Origin: Actinomyces marmotae
GTDB taxonomy: Bacteria; Actinomycetota; Actinomycetes; Actinomycetales; Actinomycetaceae
Direction: 5' to 3'
DNA length: 64,000 bases
NCBI RefSeq assembly: GCF_013177295.1
Contig: NZ_CP053642.1
Span: 1,550,001-1,614,000 of the forward strand
This document shows, one piece after another, positions 58,105 through 64,000 of the stretch. A model generated the notes under the pieces. That model was not told the DNA's origin. It saw nothing but the letters and a program-made list of their open reading frames with translations, and ran no database searches. Position numbers and translations under genes: made by a program. Numbering within the stretch: position 1 is the stretch's first letter; the number at the start of each line of letters is the position of its first letter.

Positions 58105-58995
58105 ATGACCCCGTCTCCCGCCTCCTCATCGGACTCGCCCGTTCGCGCATCGGAGGATGCCCGGGCCGACGCAGCAGGAGAGGGGGCGCGCCCAGCCACG
58201 GGGGTAGCCGAGCAGGGCCGCGACGGCGCTGCCGCCCACTCGTCGCGCCGCGGGGCCCTGAGGGTGGCCGGCATGCTCGCGGCGGGCACGATCGGCGCCG
58301 CGGCCGGGGCAGCGGCCACCCATTGGCACGACGGGCGCCGCTCCCCCACCTTCCGCGTCGCCGCGCTGCCGGCGGACGGCTCAGGCCGCCGCGCGGTGTC
58401 CACGACCTTCCGGGTGGCGCCGGGAACTGGGTCGGTGGCCCTCACCTTCGACGATGGCCCGGACCCCCGCTGGACCCCGGTGGTCCTCGACATGCTGTCC
58501 CGGCTGGGGGTCAAGGCAACTTTCTTCGTGCTGGGCGAGGCCGCCCGGGCCCACCCCGATCTCATCGCCCGTGAGGCGGCCGAGGGGCATGAGGTCGCCA
58601 TCCACAATTGGGTTCACACAGACGTCTACGGCGCCTCGCCGGATGAGCTCGGCCGGGACATCGACCGGACGATCGAGGCGATCACCTCCGCTGGGGCGCC
58701 CAAGCCAACGCTCTGGAGGCCCCCCTACGGGCGGGTGGACGCCGTCGCCCTGGCCGCCGCCGCGGACCGGGGCCTGGACCTGGTCCTCTGGAGCCTGCAC
58801 ACGCCGGGCGCCGCTGCGGCCAAGGAGGTGGGACAGGCCGCGCAGGACGGGGCGATCATCCTGTGCCACGACGGTCGGAGTCAGCCCTACGCCGAGCTCA
58901 TGGAGGAGATGGGCCGATCCGTGGAGCGAATCCAGTCCCGTGGCCTGCGCGTCGTCAGCGCTGGCGAACTGCTCGCGGGCGGTGGCGGATCGTGA
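58105..58995 (+). CDS. Secreted polysaccharide deacetylase (NodB homology)
   Basis: 296-residue carbohydrate esterase family 4 enzyme. A long N-terminal region with SSRRGALRVAGMLAAGTIGAAAG looks like a twin-arginine-type signal or membrane anchor at residues 47-75. The NodB domain has TFDDGPDP (motif 1), HNWVHTD (motif 2, HxxxH metal ligands), RPPYGRVD (motif 3) and ILCHDGRS (motif 5). It probably deacetylates peptidoglycan or another cell-wall glycan outside the membrane. Downstream lies a repeat island. Confidence 0.92.
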   Translation: MTPSPASSSDSPVRASEDARADAAGEGARPATGVAEQGRDGAAAHSSRRGALRVAGMLAAGTIGAAAGAAATHWHDGRRSPTFRVAALPADGSGRRAVSTTFRVAPGTGSVALTFDDGPDPRWTPVVLDMLSRLGVKATFFVLGEAARAHPDLIAREAAEGHEVAIHNWVHTDVYGASPDELGRDIDRTIEAITSAGAPKPTLWRPPYGRVDAVALAAAADRGLDLVLWSLHTPGAAAAKEVGQAAQDGAIILCHDGRSQPYAELMEEMGRSVERIQSRGLRVVSAGELLAGGGGS

Positions 58996-59012
58996 GGATC
59001 CCCAGGACTCAT

Positions 59013-59378
59013 TGAGAGCAGCACCGGCCGTTGAGGGCGGCACCAAGCCGTCTTGGGCAGCGGTGGGCCATTGAGGGCGGCACCAAGCCGTCCTGAGCAG
59101 CGGTGGACCGTTGAGGGCGGCACCAAGCCGTCCTGAGCAGCACCGGACCGTCTTGAGCAGCGGCACCAAGCCGTCCTGAGCAGCGGTGGACCGTTGAGGG
59201 CGGCACCAAGCCGTCCTGAGCAGCGGTGGACCGTTGAGGGCGGCACCAAGCCGTCCTGAGCAGCACCGGACCGTCTTGAGCAGCGGCACCAAGCCGTCCT
59301 GAGCAGCATCGGACCGTCTTGAGCAGCGGTGGACCGTCTTGAGCAGCGTTGGGCCATTGAGTGCAGCGCTCCCCGCGA
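59013..59378. repeat. Tandem repeats of 18-23 bp between deacetylase and tRNA genes
   Basis: About 18 imperfect units start TTGAG or TGAGC, alternating GGGCGGCACCAAGCCGTC-type and CAGCGGTGGACCGT-type blocks. A higher-order unit of about 40 bp is visible. All frames of the minus strand are open, which explains fake ORFs. No ribosome-binding site or known domain is associated. The whole 58996-59880 interval contains no credible gene. Confidence 0.88.
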
Positions 59379-59437
59379 TGCTCTCAATGGCCGTCCGATG
59401 CCCCCGAGGGCCCCGCGCTGCTTTCGACGGCCCAGAG

Positions 59438-59590
59438 GCGCGTCCGCGGCCACATGGGCGCGGCGACCAGGGCCCGACGTCCACCACGCTCACCAAGAAT
59501 GCGCGTCCGCGGCCACAGGGGCGCGACGACCAGGGCCCGACGTCCACCACGCTCACCAAGAATGCGCACCCGCAGCCACATGGGCGCGGT
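59438..59590. repeat. 63-bp tandem repeats
   Basis: Two near-identical 63-bp copies (59438-59500, 59501-59563) and the start of a third (59564 to about 59590). A related CCACATGGGCGCGG fragment recurs near 59640. Unlike the adjacent array, the period is a multiple of three, so both strands stay open (minus-strand frame 59384-59803), but no start signal or known domain is visible. Confidence 0.8.
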
Positions 59591-59780
59591 CGTCAGGCGC
59601 TGGTGCGCGCGGAGGTCCGGTCGGGCGCGCCCACAGCCACATGGGCGCGGTGGCGAGTGGGCGGCGTGAGCGCTGGCCGGGCGCCCGCCCCAACAGTGAG
59701 GCGTCCTTCCTCTGCTCTCCGGGGGGCAACCGGGGCCGGGCGCCCGCCCCCAGCAGGAGGCTCCCTTTGAGGCCGCGGCC

Positions 59781-59827
59781 CGCGGACACATAACAGCAGT
59801 CATCCCGCGGACACATCACAGCAGTCA
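59781..59827. repeat. Two copies of a 22-bp repeat before the tRNA genes
   Basis: CGCGGACACAT-ACAGCAGTCA occurs at 59781-59802 and 59806-59827 with one difference. It lies downstream of the tRNA-Glu genes in their direction of transcription. Confidence 0.75.
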
Positions 59828-59880
59828 CAACTAAGGCCCGATCACCCGCAGCGACCGAGCCTCATGAGTTCAGGTTGGAG

Positions 59881-59953
59881 TACCCCGTACCGGATTTGAA
59901 CCGGTGCTGCCGCCGTGAGAGGGCGGTGTCCTGGGCCGCTAGACGAACGGGGC
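59881..59953 (-). tRNA. tRNA-Glu (CTC), copy 3 in transcription order
   Basis: 73-nt cloverleaf on the minus strand. Acceptor arms begin GCCCCGT and end ACGGGGTA. D arm GTCTAGCGGCCCAGGAC, anticodon loop CTCTCAC with anticodon CTC, T loop GGTTCAAATCC. CCA is not encoded. Identical in sequence to the next two genes. Confidence 0.97.
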
Positions 59954-59984
59954 GTGTGGACCGACAGCCTGATGGCCGCTTGAG

Positions 59985-60057
59985 TACCCCGTACCGGATT
60001 TGAACCGGTGCTGCCGCCGTGAGAGGGCGGTGTCCTGGGCCGCTAGACGAACGGGGC
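59985..60057 (-). tRNA. tRNA-Glu (CTC), copy 2
   Basis: Sequence identical to the gene at 59881-59953, exactly 104 bp away. The spacer between copies is also nearly identical, showing recent tandem duplication of a 104-bp unit. Confidence 0.97.
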
Positions 60058-60088
60058 GTGTGGACCGACAGCCTGATGGCTGCCTGAG

Positions 60089-60161
60089 TACCCCGTACCG
60101 GATTTGAACCGGTGCTGCCGCCGTGAGAGGGCGGTGTCCTGGGCCGCTAGACGAACGGGGC
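60089..60161 (-). tRNA. tRNA-Glu (CTC), copy 1
   Basis: Sequence identical to the two downstream copies, again at a 104-bp period. Probably cotranscribed with tRNA-Gln 38 bp upstream. gltX, the cognate synthetase, lies 1.3 kb away on the same strand. Confidence 0.97.
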
Positions 60162-60199
60162 GCAGTTCTTCAACTGTATGGCGAGCTCACGCTCTCCGC

Positions 60200-60270
60200 T
60201 GGGGTACCAGGACTCGAACCTAGAATGGATGAACCAGAATCACCTGTGTTGCCAATTACACCATACCCCA
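60200..60270 (-). tRNA. tRNA-Gln (CTG)
   Basis: 71-nt cloverleaf on the minus strand. Acceptor TGGGGTA/TACCCCA, D arm GTGTAATTGGCAACAC, anticodon loop TTCTGGT with anticodon CTG, T arm with GGTTCGAGTCC. The U1-A72 type acceptor end is usual for tRNA-Gln. First gene of the tRNA cluster. Confidence 0.96.
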
Positions 60271-60559
60271 AAGCAGGTGACCCCGGACCGGCGAGCCGAT
60301 CGGGGCAGCGGGAAGAAATCTACACGGGCTCCCCCTCGCTGTCGAATCGTGGGCACGTGAACGCCACCACAGCGCCATCGGCGGTCCCCAGGGGCGACTG
60401 GCCCGCCGCCGAGCAACCCTCACCATCGCCAGCGGCGCGAGGTTCCCGACCTCACCGTTGCCGATGCCGCCGGGCAGCCCTCACCATCGCCAGCGGTGCC
60501 CCGCGCGCCCGGGGGTCCCTAGAATCAAAGGGACCCCCTCCCACCATCGGAGGTATCGA
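60271..60559. other. Divergent region between tRNA cluster and lipoprotein, with repeats
   Basis: 289 bp with no gene. CCTCACCATCGCCAGCGG occurs twice, about 62 bp apart (near 60418 and 60479). It must hold the tRNA promoter (minus) and the lipoprotein promoter (plus). A hairpin lies at its right end. Confidence 0.5.
60511..60538. other. 10-bp-stem hairpin in lipoprotein leader
   Basis: GGGGGTCCCT (60511-60520) pairs perfectly with AGGGACCCCC (60529-60538) around an 8-nt loop, 21 bp before the lipoprotein ATG and 12 bp before its GGAGG. It could be a 5'-UTR structure or a terminator of plus-strand read-through. No U-tract follows. Confidence 0.5.
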
Positions 60560-61348
60560 ATGATCCATCACATGCCCCTCATCCGCAGCGCAAGCGGCGG
60601 GCGCCGCATGGCCCAGGCCATCACCATCACCGCGTCCCTGAGCCTGTCGTTGTGCCTCGCCTCATGCTCTGACGGCAAGAGCGCCTCCCAGGCCGAGCCC
60701 TCCCAGGAGGCGACGGCGCCGTCGAGCCCCTTCACCCTGCCGACGCTGAGCACCCCCGCCCCTCCCCCGGTGCGCGCCCAGAACACGCCTGGCGCCGTCC
60801 CCACGCTCAACCAGGCCCCCAACCCCGACTCGGGATGGACACCACCGGCGCTGAAGTTCTACAACGACGACTACTCCGTGTGGTACCAGGACGACAGCAT
60901 CACCCAGCAGGACAGCGTCACGGACCGTGGCAACCTCGAGGGCTACCGCACCTATGACGGCTACTGCCTGGGCTACGTGATCAGGGATATCAGCTCCGTC
61001 TACCACCAGCAGCGGTTCGACGACGACCGCTACAGCCGCAACCGGGCGGGCCAAGCAGAGCCCATCGTCCACGACTTCAACAGCGACAAGCCGGAGAAAC
61101 TCGGCCTGGTCAAGGACGACGGCGGCATCATGGACGGCTACTCGGCGCATTGGACGGGCATCACCGACTCCAAGCAGTGGAGCCAGCGCGATCTCACCGG
61201 CTACCGATTCTCACGGGTCGTGGGCGACGCGGGGCTGCGCTTCGATGTGTGGATCGGCTGTGAGAGCGGGCATGAGATCTCCGCCGATCAGTGGCACACG
61301 ATCCTGGGGGGCATCCGCATCGAGGGGATGGACTCCCCCGCTTTGTGA
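60560..61348 (+). CDS. Hypothetical lipoprotein
   Basis: 262 residues. N-terminal signal with ASLSLSLCLASC lipobox (Cys36). A Ser/Pro/Thr-rich linker (about residues 40-90) precedes a soluble domain rich in Tyr, Asp and Trp (YNDDYSVWYQDD, GYRTYDGYCLGYVIRDIS, YRFSRVVGDAGLRFDVWIGC). Two Cys in that domain may pair. No known family was recognised. The ATG at 60560 has GGAGG at 6-base spacing. Divergent from the tRNA cluster and convergent with gltX. Confidence 0.8.
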   Translation: MIHHMPLIRSASGGRRMAQAITITASLSLSLCLASCSDGKSASQAEPSQEATAPSSPFTLPTLSTPAPPPVRAQNTPGAVPTLNQAPNPDSGWTPPALKFYNDDYSVWYQDDSITQQDSVTDRGNLEGYRTYDGYCLGYVIRDISSVYHQQRFDDDRYSRNRAGQAEPIVHDFNSDKPEKLGLVKDDGGIMDGYSAHWTGITDSKQWSQRDLTGYRFSRVVGDAGLRFDVWIGCESGHEISADQWHTILGGIRIEGMDSPAL

Positions 61349-61395
61349 GGAGCCGCCGCGCCTGAGCGGGCAGGAGCCGCCGCGCCTGAGCGGGC
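61348..61395. repeat. Two tandem 24-bp repeats after the lipoprotein gene
   Basis: Perfect copies at 61348-61371 and 61372-61395, containing GCCGCCGCGCCTGAGCGGGC. They begin on the last base of the lipoprotein stop codon. Confidence 0.85.
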
Positions 61396-61444
61396 AGGAG
61401 CGCCCGTGCCGCCCACCGCGCCCGTGCCGCTCTCCGCAGCCGTA

Positions 61445-61482
61445 CCGCCCGCCGCGGCCGGGAGCCCCGGCGCGGCGGGCGG
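61445..61482. terminator. Hairpin between lipoprotein and gltX (probable bidirectional terminator)
   Basis: A 12-bp perfect stem, CCGCCCGCCGCG (61445-61456) with 61471-61482, and a 14-nt loop between the convergent stops at 61348 and 61510. Very G/C-rich and without a clear U-tract. Confidence 0.6.
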
Positions 61483-61509
61483 CGCGCCGGTTCGCGAGCG
61501 GTTCGCGTC

Positions 61510-63054
61510 TCAGGCGAGGCGCCGCCTCAGGGCGCGCAGGCGGGCCAGTGAGGAGGCCGCGCCGAGGATCTCCATGGACTCAAACAGCGGCGGGGAGACC
61601 TGGCGGCCCGTGACGGCCACCCGCAACGGCCCGAAGGCGAGGCGGGGCTTGATGCCCAGCCCGTCAACGATGGCCGCGCGCAGGACCTCCTCGAGGCGCG
61701 GCGTCGTCCACTCCTGGGGGCCGAGGGCGTCCAGGGCGGTGATGGCGGCGTCGAGCACCGCGGGAGCGGAGTCCTTGAGTTTGGACACGGCCTTGTCGTC
61801 GACGGCGAGCGCGTCGTCGCCCACGAAGAGGAAGCCGAGCATGTCGCGGCTCTCCCGCAGCAACTGGATGCGGGTCTGGATGAGGGGGGCGGCGGCGGTG
61901 AGGATCTCCCTCTCGCGCTCGCTCAACTCGGGGAAGGAGGGCGCGGACACGAGGGGCCGGGACCGCCAGGCCGGGTCGGAGGGATCCGGGTGGACGTCAC
62001 GCAAGTACGGCACGAGGCGGTCCCGGAAATCGGCCGGCTCCAGGCGCCGCACGTGCTCGGCGTTGATCGCCTCGCACTTCTTGGGGTCGAAGCGCGCGGG
62101 GTTGGGGTTGACGTCGTGGATGTCGAAGTGCTCGACGAGTTGGGCGGGGGTGAAGACGTCCTCATCCTTGCTCAGCGACCAGCCCAGCAGCGCGAGGTAG
62201 TTGAGCAGGCCCTCGGGGATCATCCCGCGGTAGCGGTGGATGAGCAGGTTGGACTCGGGGTCGCGCTTGGAGAGCTTCTTGTTGCCCTCCCCCATGACGT
62301 AGGGCAGGTGGCCGAACTCGGGCACGGATTGCGCGCGGCCGATCGCGATGAGGGCGCGGTAGAGAACGATCTGGCGGGGCGTGGAGGACAGCAGGTCCTC
62401 CCCGCGCAGAACATGGGTGATGCCCATGGCGGCGTCGTCGACGGGGTTGACGAGCGTGTACAGCGGGTCCCCGCCGGCGCGCACGACGACGTAGTCGGGC
62501 ACGGATCCAGCCTTGAAGGTGATGGGGCCGCGCACGAGATCGGTGAAGGTGATGTCCTCGTCGGGCATGCGCATGCGCAGCACGGGCTTGCGGCCCTCGG
62601 CGCGGAAGGCGGCCTTGGCCTCCTCGGTCAGGTCCCGGTCGAAGCCGTCGTAGCCGAGCTTGGGGTCGCGACCGGCGGCGCGGTGACGGGCCTCGATCTC
62701 CTCCGGGGTGGAGTAGGACTCGTAGAGGTAGCCCGCCTCAAGGAGCTCGGCGGCCACCTCCCGGTACAGGCCCATGCGCTGGGACTGGCGGTAGGGCTCG
62801 TGGGGACCGCCCTTGCCCACCCCTTCGTCCCAGTCCAGGCCCAACCAGGTCAGCGAGTCGAGGATGGCGTTGAACGACTCCTCGGAGTCGCGCGCCGCGT
62901 CAGTGTCCTCGATGCGGAAGACGAAGGCGCCCCCGGTGTGGCGGGCGTGGGCCCAGTTGAACAGGCAGGTGCGCACCATGCCGACGTGGGGCGTGCCCGT
63001 GGGCGAGGGGCAGAAGCGGACGCGGATGGGAGCGGGCGTGGCGGTGTCAGTCAT
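61510..63054 (-). CDS. gltX: Glutamyl-tRNA synthetase
   Basis: 514-residue class I synthetase charging tRNA-Glu. The HIGH-type motif is in [15 protein letters not shown] (residues 11-25) and the KMSKS-type motif is KLSKRDPES. The zinc-binding Cys set of some GluRS is absent, as in many actinobacterial enzymes. ATG at 63054. In actinobacteria lacking GlnRS this enzyme often also mischarges tRNA-Gln for GatCAB; this cannot be decided from the window. It stands close to three tRNA-Glu genes and one tRNA-Gln. Confidence 0.96.
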   Translation of the reverse strand: MTDTATPAPIRVRFCPSPTGTPHVGMVRTCLFNWAHARHTGGAFVFRIEDTDAARDSEESFNAILDSLTWLGLDWDEGVGKGGPHEPYRQSQRMGLYREVAAELLEAGYLYESYSTPEEIEARHRAAGRDPKLGYDGFDRDLTEEAKAAFRAEGRKPVLRMRMPDEDITFTDLVRGPITFKAGSVPDYVVVRAGGDPLYTLVNPVDDAAMGITHVLRGEDLLSSTPRQIVLYRALIAIGRAQSVPEFGHLPYVMGEGNKKLSKRDPESNLLIHRYRGMIPEGLLNYLALLGWSLSKDEDVFTPAQLVEHFDIHDVNPNPARFDPKKCEAINAEHVRRLEPADFRDRLVPYLRDVHPDPSDPAWRSRPLVSAPSFPELSEREREILTAAAPLIQTRIQLLRESRDMLGFLFVGDDALAVDDKAVSKLKDSAPAVLDAAITALDALGPQEWTTPRLEEVLRAAIVDGLGIKPRLAFGPLRVAVTGRQVSPPLFESMEILGAASSLARLRALRRRLA

Positions 63055-63217
63055 GATGGGGCATAGCGTAGCCCGGCCACGGGCTCCCTCGCCGGCGCCC
63101 CATCCACCAGCGGGCCCGATGGGGCCTTATGGGATCGGCAGCAGGGGCTGCGAACGACTGCGCACGCAGGGCGGACGCCATCAGGAACAGGCGCGCGGCC
63201 TCCGTATGATCCCCTCC

Positions 63218-64000
63218 ATGAGTCAGTCCTCCTCCCGGCCCGCGCCCTCCCTGACCTCCTCGGATCTCTTCGCCGCCTTCGATGCCCTGACCCCCGGGCA
63301 GGCGCGCGCCAGGGGCTCGGCGAAGTGGACGGAGCGGCCCAACGCGGTGATCTCGGCGTGGGTGGCGGAGATGGACCTGGGCACGGCCCCGGCGGTGACG
63401 GCGGCGCTGCGCCACGCCGTCGACGACGCCCTCTTCGGCTACATGCCCACGCCGGTCTGGCGAGCCTGCCGCTCGGCGGTCATCGACTTCCACCGCGACT
63501 CCTTCGGCTGGGACATCCCGGAGGAGGACGTGAGCCTGCTGCCTGACGTGCTGTCCTCGCTGCGGGCGATCATCAGCCGAATGACGCGCCCGGGCTCGCC
63601 GATCATCGCGCCCACCCCGGCCTACATGCCCTTCCTGAGGATCCCGGGAGCGCTGGACCGGGAGGTGATCGAGGTCCCGGCCCTGCGCGGCGACGGCGTC
63701 TCGGCCCCCGTCTGGTCACTGGACCTGGAGGGCATCGAGACCGCCATGGCCGCGGGCGCCGGCCTTCTCATGCTGTGCAACCCGTGGAACCCGGTGGGTC
63801 GCGTTCTCAGCGCCGCCGAACTCGACGCCGTCGCGGAGTTGTCGGCCAAGCACGGCGTCATCGTGTTCGCCGATGAGATCCACTCCTCCCTCGTCCTGCC
63901 CGGGGGCGCCCAGCACATCTGCTACGCCTCCCGCCCGGGCGCCGACCCCGCCCTCACATTCACGGCGACGTCGGCCTCGAAGGGATGGAACATCCCGGGC
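63218..64000 (+). CDS. MalY/PatB-family aminotransferase, N-terminal part (cut by window edge)
   Basis: PLP-dependent class I/II aminotransferase, likely cystathionine beta-lyase-like; 261 codons visible. FAAFDALTPGQARARGSAKW corresponds to the MalY/PatB start. Family motifs are WVAEMDLGTAPAV, CNPWNPVGRVLS, FADEIHSSLVL and the PLP-lysine motif TSASKGWNIPG at the right edge. ATG at 63218. Divergent from gltX. The C-terminal domain lies outside the window. Confidence 0.92.
   Translation, partial: MSQSSSRPAPSLTSSDLFAAFDALTPGQARARGSAKWTERPNAVISAWVAEMDLGTAPAVTAALRHAVDDALFGYMPTPVWRACRSAVIDFHRDSFGWDIPEEDVSLLPDVLSSLRAIISRMTRPGSPIIAPTPAYMPFLRIPGALDREVIEVPALRGDGVSAPVWSLDLEGIETAMAAGAGLLMLCNPWNPVGRVLSAAELDAVAELSAKHGVIVFADEIHSSLVLPGGAQHICYASRPGADPALTFTATSASKGWNIPG

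Noticed and set aside
59384..59803. 139-codon minus-strand frame with a repeated 21-residue unit
   Set aside because: It is produced by the 63-bp DNA repeat. No start signal, signal peptide or known repeat protein family.

Overview
The window is high-G+C DNA from an actinobacterium, most likely a member of the Actinomycetaceae (Actinomyces or a relative). Evidence: very G/C-rich third codon positions, many GTG starts, SOS boxes of the GAAC-N4-GTTC type, a PimB-type mannosyltransferase, an LPXTG surface protein, an IclR regulator divergent from leuCD, and a DUF3046-ClgR-CinA-PgsA-FtsK neighbourhood next to recA. The genus is an inference. The first and last genes (ddl and a MalY/PatB aminotransferase) run off the window.

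Layout. 0-9.4 kb: a minus-strand wall, lipid and leucine block (leuC, leuD, murA, plsC, gpsA, then ddl). A surface adhesin and an AMIN-like lipoprotein sit between gpsA and ddl. 9.4-12.1 kb: the IclR regulator, two inverted arrays of 22-bp repeats, and pimB. 12.1-19.4 kb: nrdR, an SOS-controlled LysM protein, lexA, ldh, dinG and hflX. 19.6-27.9 kb: two MFS exporters, an RsmC-like methyltransferase, and a tight minus-strand run of two YbjN proteins, miaA, a DapF-like protein and brnQ. 27.9-37.1 kb: an iron-acquisition cluster (FTR1 permease, P19 lipoprotein, DUF2318 membrane protein, two FtsX-type permeases, an ATPase and an FMN-binding lipoprotein), with apbE divergent across a DtxR/IdeR-like box. 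37.1-38.1 kb: a gene-free island of 19-bp repeats. 38.1-47.9 kb: miaB, then an alpha-galactoside island (ROK repressor, GH36 alpha-galactosidase, sugar ABC transporter without its own ATPase) and an orphan GcvT-like protein. 48-58 kb: recX, recA, DUF3046, clgR, cinA, pgsA, ftsK, a PfkB kinase and RNase J. 58-64 kb: a polysaccharide deacetylase, a repeat island, three identical tRNA-Glu genes and one tRNA-Gln, a lipoprotein, gltX and the aminotransferase.

The backbone resembles the conserved actinobacterial nrdR-lexA-hflX-dapF-miaA-miaB-recX-recA-clgR-cinA-pgsA-ftsK-rnj order. Two accessory modules are set into it: the iron/flavin cluster and the alpha-galactoside cluster.

Most interesting points: (i) the iron cluster joins a P19/FTR1/DUF2318/ABC system to a flavinylated lipoprotein and its flavin transferase, and carries a His-rich extracellular loop; (ii) the DapF homologue has lost the first catalytic cysteine and several other expected active-site residues while keeping its operon position, coupled to brnQ; (iii) unusual short-period repeat islands fill convergent intergenic regions, and two distant islands share the same 19-bp family.
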